From assembly GCA_964480725.1 (NCBI GenBank), contig CAYZQO010000020.1:1-64000 (forward strand): a DNA stretch of 64,000 nt, written 5' to 3'. Of the stretch, positions 8,187 through 16,825 are shown piece after piece. The DNA is from JAFGBI01 sp964480725. GTDB lineage: Bacteria > Myxococcota_A > Polyangia > Polyangiales > Polyangiaceae. The position numbers were made by a program, and so were the translations under genes. Positions within the stretch are counted from its first letter, which is position 1. Each line of letters starts with the position of its first letter. Below the pieces are notes generated by a model, which searched no databases, was not told where the DNA came from, and saw only the letters and a list, made by a program, of their open reading frames with translations.

Positions 8187-9136
8187 GGCGACCTGCCCTC
8201 CTCCTGATCGCGGTCACCCTCGCGACGATCGCCGGGGCACCGCTGGTCGGCCCCCCCCTCGACCCGGAGACGGGCGCGTTCGTGCTCTGGCAGCTGCGCG
8301 TGCCGCGCATGCTCATGGCCGCGCTGGTGGGCGGGACCCTGTCCCTGGTGGGGGCTGCTTACCAGCTCGTGTTCGCCAACCCCCTGGCCACGCCGAGCAC
8401 GGTCGGCACCTCCGCGGGCGCGGTGCTCGGCGTCCTCGTCGCGGTGGTCCTCGGTCAACCGAGCACGACGGTAAACCTCCCCTGGCTCGCGCTGGCCGCC
8501 TTCGCCGGCGCCATCGCGACCACCGCTATCGTCGCCGGCTTGGCGGCAAGCGGACGCTCACGGATGCAGGACGTCCTGCTCGCCGGCATCGCGGTGACCC
8601 TCGCCGCGGGAGCGCTCGCCACGGCTATCGAGAGCATCGCCGACATCGGCCAGCGCTTCACCGTGAGCCAGTGGTCACTCGGCCACCTGCCGCAGGTGGG
8701 GTACCGCGGCGTTCTGGTGATCGTGCCACCGCTGGCCCTCGCCTGGGGCGGCGTCTTCGGTCAGACCCGCGCCCTGCACGCGCTCACCTCCGGGGAAGAC
8801 GTCGCCCGTACGCAGGGGGTCGACGTTCCACGCACCCGCGCCATCGCGCTCGGCGCCGGCGCCATCGGGGTGGCCGCCTGCGTCGCGTGGTGCGGCCCCA
8901 TCGGGTTCGTCGGGCTGATCGTCCCCCACCTCGTCCGACTCACCGGAGCCAGCTCCCCTCGGGCGCTACTGCCGCTCTCATTCGTCACCGGGATGGGCTT
9001 TCTGATCGGGTGCGACGTGGCGGCGAGGGTCCTCGTGCCCGGCCACGAAATCCCCGTCGGAGTGCTCACGGCGGCGATCGGCGCGCCCGCGCTCCTCGCC
9101 CTCCTGGCGTCACCCATCGCTCGACGCGCCTCGTAA
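8177..9136 (+). CDS. btuC: FecCD-family permease (BtuC type)
   Basis: 319-residue integral membrane protein with about nine to ten hydrophobic segments. It carries the hallmark FecCD motifs LWQLRVPRMLMAALVGGTLSLVGAAYQLVFANPLA near the N-terminus and GPIGFVGLIVPHLVRL near the C-terminus. It forms the transmembrane channel of the importer encoded with the two preceding genes. The GTG at 8177 is preceded by GGAGGA at good spacing. A second GTG at 8183 overlaps the ATPase stop codon and is an alternative start. The gene ends 12 bp before the convergent topA. Confidence 0.88.
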   Translation: MRVRRPALLLIAVTLATIAGAPLVGPPLDPETGAFVLWQLRVPRMLMAALVGGTLSLVGAAYQLVFANPLATPSTVGTSAGAVLGVLVAVVLGQPSTTVNLPWLALAAFAGAIATTAIVAGLAASGRSRMQDVLLAGIAVTLAAGALATAIESIADIGQRFTVSQWSLGHLPQVGYRGVLVIVPPLALAWGGVFGQTRALHALTSGEDVARTQGVDVPRTRAIALGAGAIGVAACVAWCGPIGFVGLIVPHLVRLTGASSPRALLPLSFVTGMGFLIGCDVAARVLVPGHEIPVGVLTAAIGAPALLALLASPIARRAS

Positions 9137-9148
9137 CGCGCCGGACGC

Positions 9149-12100
9149 TCAGGTCGATGCCGCCGGATCGCCCCGTGGGGGAGGGGCAACCCGATTCCGT
9201 CCCCCGCGCGCACCCGTGACCCGGCTGGTCGCGCCACCCTTCGCGGTCGTCTTGGCAGCGAGGCCCCGCTTGGTCGCGCTCTTCGTCGTCGCCTTCTCGC
9301 CGTCGGTCGGTGGGGTCCCGGCGCCCGCCCTCGCGCCCTTTGCTGACGCACCGTCAGCCTTCGATCCGCCGCTGCGGGCGGCCGGTTTGGCACCCTTGCC
9401 TTTGGCCCCGGTGGTCCCACGGGTGCCCTTGGCGCTCTTACCGTTCCCCTTCGCCGCGGCGCTCCTCGACTTGCCAGCGCCCGCCGGATCGGCGGCCTCG
9501 GCGGGGCGCTTCCGCCCAGAGCTCGCGCCGCGTGGGCGCCGCGCCGTGGACGACGGACCGCGATCGCGCCGCGCCTGGAGCAGCTCCTGGGCGCGCTCGA
9601 GCGTGATCGACGCGGGTGAGTCGCCCTTGTGCAGCGAGGCGTGGGTTTCCCCGTCGGACACGTAGGGACCGAAGCGACCCTCACGCACGACGATGGGCTT
9701 GCCCGAAACCAGGTCCGGGCCGAGCTCGCGCAGGGGGGGGGCGGCCGCGCCCGCCCGGCGCCGCGCACGAGGCTGGGCGAAGAGCGCCAGCGCCTCCTCG
9801 AGAGTCACGGAGAAGACCTGCTCCTCCCGCTCCAAGCTCCGGCTGTCTTTGCCCCGCGCCACGTAGGGACCGTAGCGCCCGAGCTGCGACGTGATGGCCT
9901 CGCCGGTCGCTGGATCGACCCCCACCGTGCGCGGCAGCGCGAGCAACTGCAGCGCGTCCGCCAGGGTCACCCCCTCGAAGGTGAGCGAGCTGAGCAACGA
10001 CGACGTCCTCGGCTTCTGCTTGCCGTCGCCACCCTCGCCGAGCTGGACGAAGGCGCCGAACCGACCGCGTCGCGCCAGCACCGGCAAGCCCGAAGCTGGA
10101 TCGGTCCCGAGCTCGCGATCGTCGGCCGGAGCCGAGAGCAGCTCCACCGCGCGCGACAGCGTGAGCTCGTCGGGGGGGGTGTCTTCCGGCAAGCGCGCGG
10201 TGGCCTCGCCGCGCTGCAGGTAGGCGCCAAACCGGCCGACCCGCACCAGGATCTCGCGCCCCTCCGCGTCGAAGCCAAGGGAGAGAGAGTTGATCGCCCG
10301 GGCGTCGATGGCGCCGAGCTGCTCGGCGACGAGAGCGCGCAGGCCGCGATCGAGCGGGCGGCCCGGGCGGCGCTCCCCGGCATCACCCTTCACGCCGAAG
10401 TAGAAGCGATCGAGCCAGGGGACCGACTGCGCCTCGCCGTTCGCGATGGCATCGAGGTCGTCCTCCATTCGCGCCGTGAACTCGTAGTCGACGAGGTCGC
10501 CGAAATGCTGCTTCAGCAGCGCCACCACCGCGAAGGCGGTGAAGGACGGCACCAGCAGGGTACCCTTCTTCCAGACGTAGCCGCGATCGAGGATGGTCGA
10601 GATGATGGAGGCGTAGGTCGAGGGGCGCCCGACGCCGAGCTCCTCCAGACGCCGAACGAGCGAGGCCTCCGTGTACCGGGCTGGTGGTTGCGTCTCGTGA
10701 CGCCGCGGCTCGAAGGTGAGCCCGGGGAGCTGGTCCCCCACCGCGAGCGGCGGCAGCGGACGCTCCTTCTCCTCGAGCTCGGCCGCCGGGTCATCGGACC
10801 CCTCGACGTAGGCGCGCAGGAAGCCAGGGAAGCGGATGGTGTGCCCGCTCACCGAGAATTCCACGTCACGACCGCTCGACAGCGCCGCCCCCAGCCGAAC
10901 GTTGACACTCTCACCCTCCGCGTCACGCATTTCCGACGCGATGGTCCGCATCCAGATGAGCTCGTAAAGGTGGGCCTCGTCGGGCTGGACCTCCCGCGCG
11001 ACCTGCTCCGGCCGGCGGAAGACCTCTCCCGCTGGTCGGATCGCCTCGTGCGCCTCCTGGGCGTTCTTGACCTTGCTCTTGTAAACGCGGGGGCTCCGCG
11101 TGAGGTACTCGGCGCCGTAGAGGCGCTCGATCTGCTCGCGCGCCGACGCGATCGCCGCGTCCGACAGCGTGATGCTGTCCGTGCGCATGTACGTGATGTA
11201 GCCGCTCTCGTACAAACGCTGCGCCGCCCGCATGGTTCGCGACGCCGAAAAGCGGAGCTTGCGCCCCGCTTCCTGCTGGAGCGTGGAGGTCATGAACGGC
11301 GCCGAGGGCGAGCGGCGGCTCGGCTTGCGCTCCACCGCGCGCACCGCGAACGACTGGCCCGCCGCGGTCGTCGCGATCTCACGCGCGACTCCCTCGTCGA
11401 TGACCAGCACGTCAGACTTGGTGAGCGCGCCGCCCGAATCGAAATCCCGGCCGGTCGCCACACGCCGCCCGTCCACCCCCGAGAGGGTGGCGTCGAACCG
11501 GGGCGGCGTCCGCCCCGCGGCCTCGAAGGCGCCCTCCACGTCCCAGTAGGAGGCGACGACGAACCGCATCCGCTCGAGCTCACGCTCGACGACGATGCGG
11601 GTGGCGACGCTCTGGACCCGGCCTGCGCTCAGCCGAGGCAACACCTTCTTCCAGAGGACTGGGGACACCTCGTAACCGTAGAGGCGATCCAGGATCCGGC
11701 GGGCCTCCTGGGCGTCAACCAGGCGCCGATCCAGCTCGCGGGGGGCGGCGATGGCCGCCTCGATGGCCCGCTTCGTGATCTCGTGGAAGACCATCCGCCG
11801 CACGGGGACTCGGGGCTTGAGGACCTCGAGCAGGTGCCAGGCGATGCTCTCCCCCTCGCGATCCTCGTCGGTGGCGAGGAAGAGCATCGAGGCGTCCGCG
11901 AGCAAGTGCTTGAGCTTGGCGATGTGCGCCTTCTTGTCGGCGCTGACCACGTAGTGGGGCTGGAAGCCGTGCTCCACGTCGACCCCGAGGCGCGCCCACG
12001 GTTCCTTCTTCAAGGCTGCCGGGACGTCGGCCGCGTTCCGGGGCAGGTCGCGGACATGCCCGATGGACGATTCGACGACGAACCCGGGGCCGAGAAAGCC

Positions 12101-12160
12101 CCCGATCGTGCGCGCCTTGGCGGGCGACTCGACGATGACGAGGGGCTTCAACCCGGGCAT
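9149..12160 (-). CDS. topA: DNA topoisomerase I (type IA)
   Basis: 1003-residue type IA topoisomerase that relaxes negative supercoils. The N-terminal TOPRIM domain has LVIVESPAKA and LATDEDREGESIAWH. The nucleophile is Tyr324 in GYITYMRTDS. Also visible are SAGRVQSVATRI and GVGRPSTYASI. After the core there are no cysteine zinc fingers. Instead there are four repeats with GRFGAYLQRG, GRFGAFVQLG, GRYGPYVARG and GRFGPYVSDG, then a Lys/Ala/Gly-rich basic tail of about 120 residues. That layout is known from actinobacterial TopA, not the E. coli enzyme. The ATG at 12160 starts the canonical GLKPLVIVESPAKA; an upstream in-frame ATG at 12199 lies inside a likely -35 box and was rejected. Confidence 0.95.
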   Translation of the reverse strand: MPGLKPLVIVESPAKARTIGGFLGPGFVVESSIGHVRDLPRNAADVPAALKKEPWARLGVDVEHGFQPHYVVSADKKAHIAKLKHLLADASMLFLATDEDREGESIAWHLLEVLKPRVPVRRMVFHEITKRAIEAAIAAPRELDRRLVDAQEARRILDRLYGYEVSPVLWKKVLPRLSAGRVQSVATRIVVERELERMRFVVASYWDVEGAFEAAGRTPPRFDATLSGVDGRRVATGRDFDSGGALTKSDVLVIDEGVAREIATTAAGQSFAVRAVERKPSRRSPSAPFMTSTLQQEAGRKLRFSASRTMRAAQRLYESGYITYMRTDSITLSDAAIASAREQIERLYGAEYLTRSPRVYKSKVKNAQEAHEAIRPAGEVFRRPEQVAREVQPDEAHLYELIWMRTIASEMRDAEGESVNVRLGAALSSGRDVEFSVSGHTIRFPGFLRAYVEGSDDPAAELEEKERPLPPLAVGDQLPGLTFEPRRHETQPPARYTEASLVRRLEELGVGRPSTYASIISTILDRGYVWKKGTLLVPSFTAFAVVALLKQHFGDLVDYEFTARMEDDLDAIANGEAQSVPWLDRFYFGVKGDAGERRPGRPLDRGLRALVAEQLGAIDARAINSLSLGFDAEGREILVRVGRFGAYLQRGEATARLPEDTPPDELTLSRAVELLSAPADDRELGTDPASGLPVLARRGRFGAFVQLGEGGDGKQKPRTSSLLSSLTFEGVTLADALQLLALPRTVGVDPATGEAITSQLGRYGPYVARGKDSRSLEREEQVFSVTLEEALALFAQPRARRRAGAAAPPLRELGPDLVSGKPIVVREGRFGPYVSDGETHASLHKGDSPASITLERAQELLQARRDRGPSSTARRPRGASSGRKRPAEAADPAGAGKSRSAAAKGNGKSAKGTRGTTGAKGKGAKPAARSGGSKADGASAKGARAGAGTPPTDGEKATTKSATKRGLAAKTTAKGGATSRVTGARGGRNRVAPPPRGDPAAST

Positions 12161-12477
12161 GGTGCGCGTTCGGCTACAATCCGGGTCCTTCCATGTCAAG
12201 CCGGCCGTCCCTCTCCTGGGTGCGAGAAGGGCGCGGAAAGAAAGGCATCTCGTGAGCTTGGCCCTGGGGCGGGCTTCGCAATCGGCCCGTCAAACCGGAC
12301 GACCGGCGGACAACCAACAGTGCCGTCCCGCGACACGGGGCGGCAAACCGTCTATCCGGCCGGTGCGGGACCCCGACGCCCGTGCGCGCTTCCAAGAGGC
12401 GACCGTTCACGCGCTGGCGACAAAGCCGTGCCGAACGCCGACCCCGCGCTGATTCGCTTGTTCGCGCACCCGCGCCG
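12161..12477. other. intergenic region upstream of topA
   Basis: 317 bp between the MBL-fold gene and topA, both on the minus strand. Apart from a weak promoter-like element next to topA I see no gene, tRNA-like fold or clear terminator. The open frames crossing it lack ribosome-binding sites and recognisable domains. Confidence 0.5.
12171..12199 (-). promoter_or_regulatory. possible topA promoter
   Basis: Reading leftwards, a perfect TTGACA (12199-12194) is followed after 17 bp by TAGCCG (12176-12171). The -35 box is consensus but the -10 match is poor. It would give a very short topA leader and explains why the upstream ATG at 12199 is unlikely to be the start. Confidence 0.3.
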
Positions 12478-13299
12478 TCAGCCCAACACGAAGCGCGTGC
12501 GCTCGCGAGCCACGAACGCCTCGCTGAAGACGGCGACCGCGTCCCGCTCGACCTGATCCATGAATGCGTCCTCGTGATCGGGATCGTGGTGAAAGATGGC
12601 GAGCCGCCGAACGCGACCGGCACGGCACAGGCGCACCGCCTCCTGCCAGGTCGAGTGGCCCCAGCCGAGGTGCTGCGGGAACTCCTCGTCCGTGTAGGTC
12701 GAGTCGTAGGCGACCAGATCGGCTCCCTCGATGAGCCCCAGCACGTTCTGGTCCGGCGCGCCGACGACGTGCTCCGTGTCGGTCACGTAGCAGAAGGAGC
12801 TTCCCCCGTGCTCGATCCGGTACCCGGTGGCCCCGTTCGGGTGGTTGAGCAGGGCGGTGCGCACCAGCACGTCGGGCCCCAGCCGGAACGAGTCGCCCGC
12901 ATCGAAGTCGAGGAACTCGAGCCGCGCCCGCATCGTCTCCAGGGGAACCGGGAAGGTGGGGCCAGCCATCTGCCCGGAGAGCACGTTGCGGACCCCACCG
13001 GCCCCTAGGTGGCCCGCCATGATCTCGAAGTGGCGATCCGCGAGGTACGCGGGCTTGAAGAAGGGGAACCCGTTGATGTGGTCCCAGTGGGTGTGCGTGA
13101 GCAGGAGCCAGGCATGGCGGTGGTCCGCCTGCAGGAAGCGATTGCCCAGCTCCCGCAGCCCGGTGCCGGCGTCGAGGATGATCCGCACGTCGCCCGCGGT
13201 CACCGCGACGCAGCTGGTGTTCCCCCCGTACCGCACGTGGTTCGGCGAGGGGCAAGCGATGCTGCCCCGTACGCCCCAGAACTCCACCTCGAGCCCCAT
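12478..13299 (-). CDS. metallo-beta-lactamase-fold hydrolase
   Basis: 273-residue cytoplasmic protein of the MBL fold. The metal-binding motif HTHWDH lies at residues 69-74. Downstream candidate ligands are His in NHPNGATGY, Asp in YVTDTEH and His in AIFHHDPDH. The N-terminus VEFWGVRGSIACPSPNHVRYGGNTSC is characteristic of a subgroup near RNase Z and PhnP, often acting as phosphodiesterases. The substrate is unknown. The ATG at 13299 places GLEVEFWGVRGS at the start, although its ribosome-binding site is weak. No operon partner is apparent. Confidence 0.8.
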   Translation of the reverse strand: MGLEVEFWGVRGSIACPSPNHVRYGGNTSCVAVTAGDVRIILDAGTGLRELGNRFLQADHRHAWLLLTHTHWDHINGFPFFKPAYLADRHFEIMAGHLGAGGVRNVLSGQMAGPTFPVPLETMRARLEFLDFDAGDSFRLGPDVLVRTALLNHPNGATGYRIEHGGSSFCYVTDTEHVVGAPDQNVLGLIEGADLVAYDSTYTDEEFPQHLGWGHSTWQEAVRLCRAGRVRRLAIFHHDPDHEDAFMDQVERDAVAVFSEAFVARERTRFVLG

Positions 13300-13581
13300 G
13301 TGACGCCGCCGGGTAGTAGCAGTCGCACACCTGACGCGGCGTTCGCAAGGCATAACCGCCGGCGCGCCGAGCCCGGCACCCCGGAGCGGTCGCGGGCGCT
13401 GCGCGGGCCGCGCCCGCCCATCGCGCCTCGCGCGGGCGGGAGGGCGCATGCGGCTTGTCGGGTGCGAGGCGCACCGTCACGGCCGCACGGCCTCCTTGCC
13501 TCTCCCGGCGGCTCCCTGGCAGCATGGCCCTGGACCGCCCGCTCGACCGCTACCGGGGAGCGCCGCCGCATCCGGAAGACC

Positions 13582-14619
13582 ATGCGTCCCTCCGCCCCGC
13601 TCGCTCGCGCCCTCGCCCTCCTCGCCATCGGCATCACCGCGGCCAGCTGCCAGCGCCAGCCTTCGCCACCGCCCCCCGCCGCGAGCGCCTCCGGCACCGC
13701 TAGCGCTCCCGTGGCGAGCGCTCCCGTGGCGAGTGTGAGCGCGCCCCCGGACCCGTCGGGGGCGGTGGCCGCGGCCCCGCCCGCGGTGAGGGCCGACCCT
13801 TCGCGCTACGCCTGGCTCGCCGACACCTCGCGCAGCGCCGTGCCGGCGGTGACGACGCTCGCCGAGGCGATCCCCACGCCCCCCGGTTGGGACCGGGTCG
13901 CGGCGCCCGCCGGCTCCTTCGGCGCGTGGCTCCGCGATCTGCCGCTGGCAGCCCCCGGCACGCCGGTCAAGAGCTGGCGCGGCGAGGAGGTCTTCGCCGG
14001 CGACGAAGATTACGTGCAGGCGGTGCTCGCGATCGACGTCGGTAAGGCCGATCTCCAACAGAGCGCGGACGTCATCCTCCGCTTCGACGCGGAGTGGCGC
14101 TGGTCGCAGGGCAAACGCGACATGGCTTACCTCGCGGCGACCAAGGATCCGCTGCCGTACGCCAGTTACGCGCAGGGCAAGCGCGTGCTCGCCCAGGGCC
14201 CGCACCTGTACTGGGTCAAGCAGCGAGAGCCGACCGATCCCAACGATCGCGGGGCGTTCCGCGACTACCTCGACACGGTCTTCATCTGGGCCAACAGCAC
14301 CGCCGTCCGGATGCAGAGCGACCCGGTGCCAGCCAAGGAGCTGGCCCCGGGCGACTTCTTCCTGCAGCGCGACAAGACCGGACACGCTCTGGTGGTGCTC
14401 GACGTGGTGGCCAAACCGACCGGCGAGCGGCTCGCGCTGCTCGGCCAGGCGCTGACGGAGGCGATGAACATCCACGTCCTTCGACCGGGCCGAGGCACCG
14501 CCTGGTTTAGCCTGAACCCCCCCGAACCGCTGCTCACACCCCACACCAAGGCGTTCGCTTGGACCGACCTGCGCCGGCTTCGCCCCGTGACGCCGGACGC
14601 CGCCGCGGGCGGTGAGTGA
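13582..14619 (+). CDS. DUF4846 lipoprotein
   Basis: 345-residue lipoprotein: the signal peptide ends in a TAASC lipobox, followed by a Ser/Ala/Pro linker containing a perfect 15-bp tandem duplication (13702-13716 and 13717-13731). The folded part shows features of the DUF4846 family: YAWLADT, SFGAWLRDLPL, a basic-acidic core with VLAIDVGKADLQQSADVILR, the WSQGKRD segment, and a C-terminal GDFFLQRDKTGHALVVLDVV. The biochemical role of this family is unknown to me. The last motifs resemble cell-wall or NlpC-like exposed domains but I would not assign an activity. Confidence 0.75.
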   Translation: MRPSAPLARALALLAIGITAASCQRQPSPPPPAASASGTASAPVASAPVASVSAPPDPSGAVAAAPPAVRADPSRYAWLADTSRSAVPAVTTLAEAIPTPPGWDRVAAPAGSFGAWLRDLPLAAPGTPVKSWRGEEVFAGDEDYVQAVLAIDVGKADLQQSADVILRFDAEWRWSQGKRDMAYLAATKDPLPYASYAQGKRVLAQGPHLYWVKQREPTDPNDRGAFRDYLDTVFIWANSTAVRMQSDPVPAKELAPGDFFLQRDKTGHALVVLDVVAKPTGERLALLGQALTEAMNIHVLRPGRGTAWFSLNPPEPLLTPHTKAFAWTDLRRLRPVTPDAAAGGE

Positions 14620-14655
14620 GCCCCCGCGCCGTCCCTCGCCGGGCGCCAATGAAAA

Positions 14656-14669
14656 AAGTCACTTGACTT
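14656..14669. promoter_or_regulatory. AT-rich inverted repeat upstream of ilv leader
   Basis: AAGTCA and TGACTT are perfect inverted arms separated by CT, immediately after a run of six A. The right arm overlaps TTGACT (14663-14668), a possible -35 box, with a weak CAGACT 18 bp downstream. A transcript from it would start just before the leader-peptide ATG. This could be an operator over the ilv promoter; it is too short-looped for a terminator. Confidence 0.35.
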
Positions 14670-14703
14670 GGGCGGTGGGTGCCTCCCAGACTCCCTGACG
14701 CCG

Positions 14704-14892
14704 ATGGCCCGAGCCGCCAACCCCGACTGCCCGCGCACCGCGATTCCGCGGCGCGACGTGTTGGTCGTGCGGTCTACCGCGGTCGCTTCGGCGCCCGTGC
14801 GCGCGCCCGGTGGCGAGCGCCCCCTGGGCGTCGTCCTTCTCGGTGTCCTGCTGCTCGGGGTACTTATTACCCCGGGTGCGGCGGCCGCCTGA
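14704..14892 (+). CDS. ilv-leu operon leader peptide (attenuation)
   Basis: 62-codon open frame upstream of ilvB. Its 3' part (14824-14868) has 12 Leu, Val or Ile codons out of 15, including GTA, CTT and ATT, which are rare in this GC-rich DNA. Three Gly codons are the only others. It resembles the E. coli ilvB and ilvGMEDA leader peptides. The stop (14890-14892) lies just beyond an RNA segment that can form an antiterminator. The ATG at 14704 is the simplest start but has no clear ribosome-binding site. GTG codons at 14758, 14767 and 14797 are in-frame alternatives. Ribosome stalling here on uncharged branched-chain tRNAs should raise operon expression. Confidence 0.75.
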   Translation: MARAANPDCPRTAIPRRDVLVVRSTAVASAPVRAPGGERPLGVVLLGVLLLGVLITPGAAAA

Positions 14893-14933
14893 CGAGCACG
14901 AGCGAAATCGAGTCTCTCCGGCCCCCGCACCCG
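14873..14933 (+). promoter_or_regulatory. antiterminator of the ilv attenuator
   Basis: Nine bases at 14873-14881 (within the leader codons for Pro-Gly-Ala-Ala) are perfectly complementary to 14925-14933, which includes most of the 5' arm of the terminator. The two structures are mutually exclusive. A ribosome stalled on the Leu/Val/Ile codons leaves 14873-14881 free. A ribosome reaching the stop codon covers it. Confidence 0.7.
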
Positions 14934-14955
14934 AACCACGGTGCGGGGGTTTTTT
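14922..14955 (+). terminator. intrinsic terminator of the ilv attenuator
   Basis: A 10-bp stem (CCCCCGCACC at 14922-14931 with GGTGCGGGGG at 14940-14949) with an 8-base loop is followed by six T (14950-14955). It is the clearest intrinsic terminator in the window and lies about 70 bp before ilvB, so it must be conditional. Confidence 0.9.
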
Positions 14956-15022
14956 GGTTTATTGCCCGCCCCTGCCACATTCCCCGCTCCACACCTTGGA
15001 TCCTTCACCGCGAGACCGAGCC

Positions 15023-16825
15023 ATGTCGCTACCGAGCACCGATGCCCCGGCCCCCGCCGAGTCCACCCGGTCCCAGACCCTGACCGGCGCCCAGATCCTC
15101 TGGGCGACCCTGGTCCGGGAGGGGGTAGAGGTCGTCTTCGGGTACCCCGGGGGCGCCATCATGCCGGCCTACGACGCGCTGCCGCAGTTCCCCGAGCTGC
15201 GCCACGTGCTCTCCCGACACGAGCAGGGTGCGGCCCACATGGCGGATGGATACGCACGGGCCTCGGGCCGCGTCGGCGTCGCCGTGGCCACCTCCGGCCC
15301 CGGCGCGACCAACCTGGTGACGGGCATCGCGAACGCCATGCTCGACTCGATCCCGGTGGTCTTCATCACCGGTCAGGTCGCCTCGCACCTGCTCGGCACG
15401 GACGCCTTCCAGGAGGTCGACATCACGGGCGTGACCCTGCCCATCACCAAGCACAACTTCCTGGTCACGCGCCCCGCGGACATCGCGCCGACGCTCCGCC
15501 AGGCGTTCTACATCGCGCGCTCGGGTCGGCCGGGACCGGTCGTGGTCGACATCACCAAGGACGCGCAACAGAAGAGCGCGGAGGTCGTCTGGGAGCAGAC
15601 CCCGGTGCGGCTGCCGGGCTATCGCCCGGAGCGCCACCCCCGCGACGACGAGTACGCGCTGGCGCTGCGAATGATCGCCGAGGCCGAGCGCCCGGTCATC
15701 TTCTGCGGCCACGGCGTGATCGACGCGAACGCCACCGACGTGCTCCGCCAGGTCGTGGAGAAGACCGACATCCCGGTGGCGCAGACGCTGCTCGGCCTCG
15801 GCGGATTCCCCGCCAGTCACTCCCACAGCCTGGGCATGATGGGCATGCACGGCGAGCAGTGGGTGAACACCGCGATCCAGGAGGCGGACCTCGTCATCGC
15901 CCTCGGGATGCGCTTCGACGACCGCGTGACGGGCAACCTCAAGACGTACACCGCCAAGGCGCGCAAGATCCACGTCGAGCTCGACCCCGCCGAGGTCGGC
16001 AAGAACGTCAGGGTCGACCTGCCCCTGATCGGCGACGTGGGCGAGATCCTCGCCCACCTGCTGCCGCGGGTGTCAGCGCGAAAGCTGCCCGCCTGGTGGG
16101 CGCAGATCCGCGCGAATCGGGGCGCCGCCGCCGTGCGCGACATCATCGAGCTCCCCGACGCGGGGCGGCTGTACGCGGCCCACGTCATCCACGACCTGTG
16201 GCGCCTGACCGAGGGCAAAGCGCTGGTGGTGACCGACGTGGGCCAGCACCAGATGTGGGAGGCCCAGTACTACCACCACGACCGCCCGCGGCGGCTGATC
16301 ACCTCCGGCGGCCTCGGCACCATGGGCTTCTCCCTACCGGCCGCCATCGGGGCCAAGCTCGCCTGCCCGGACGACGAGGTCTGGGTCATCGTCGGTGACG
16401 GCGGGATCCAGATGACCCAGGCGGAGCTGCAGACCGCGCGTCAGGACGCGGTCAAGGTGAACGTGGCCATCATGAACAATGGATTTCTGGGCATGGTGCG
16501 CCAGTGGCAGGAGTTCTTCCACGAGGGCCGCTACGTCTGCACGCCGATCACCAGCCCGGACTTCGTCAAGCTGGCCGAGGCCCACGGTCTGCTCGGCCTT
16601 CGCGTCACCCGCCGCGACCAGATCGCGGACGCCGTCGCCCAGGCCCGGGCCAGCGCCGTCACCACGGTGATCGATTTTCGCGTCGAGCAGGAGGACAGCG
16701 TCTATCCGATGGTCCCGACCGGGGCCGACCTGGGCGACATGATCCTGCGCCCGCTCCCCACCGACTCCTCCCCTCCGGAGGGAGAAGAACACAACCCGAT
16801 CTACGAAACCGGAAAGGATCGCTGA
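15023..16825 (+). CDS. ilvB: acetolactate synthase large subunit
   Basis: 600-residue ThDP-dependent acetohydroxyacid synthase catalytic subunit, the first common step of valine, leucine and isoleucine synthesis. Visible motifs: VFGYPGGAIMPAYDAL at the N-terminus, the catalytic-glutamate segment SRHEQGAAHMADGYARA, the FAD-binding middle domain, and the ThDP motif VGDGGIQMTQAEL through NNGFLGMVRQW. Length fits the family (560-600). The preceding leader peptide and terminator control it by attenuation. Its TGA overlaps the ilvN ATG by one base. Confidence 0.96.
   Translation: MSLPSTDAPAPAESTRSQTLTGAQILWATLVREGVEVVFGYPGGAIMPAYDALPQFPELRHVLSRHEQGAAHMADGYARASGRVGVAVATSGPGATNLVTGIANAMLDSIPVVFITGQVASHLLGTDAFQEVDITGVTLPITKHNFLVTRPADIAPTLRQAFYIARSGRPGPVVVDITKDAQQKSAEVVWEQTPVRLPGYRPERHPRDDEYALALRMIAEAERPVIFCGHGVIDANATDVLRQVVEKTDIPVAQTLLGLGGFPASHSHSLGMMGMHGEQWVNTAIQEADLVIALGMRFDDRVTGNLKTYTAKARKIHVELDPAEVGKNVRVDLPLIGDVGEILAHLLPRVSARKLPAWWAQIRANRGAAAVRDIIELPDAGRLYAAHVIHDLWRLTEGKALVVTDVGQHQMWEAQYYHHDRPRRLITSGGLGTMGFSLPAAIGAKLACPDDEVWVIVGDGGIQMTQAELQTARQDAVKVNVAIMNNGFLGMVRQWQEFFHEGRYVCTPITSPDFVKLAEAHGLLGLRVTRRDQIADAVAQARASAVTTVIDFRVEQEDSVYPMVPTGADLGDMILRPLPTDSSPPEGEEHNPIYETGKDR

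Noticed and set aside
12161..12199. Longer topA start at 12199
   Set aside because: That ATG overlaps the -35-like TTGACA; the ATG at 12160 gives the standard N-terminus.
12174..12623. 149-codon minus-strand frame upstream of topA
   Set aside because: Overlaps the 3' end of the MBL-fold gene in another frame, lacks a ribosome-binding site and domain, and covers the topA promoter.
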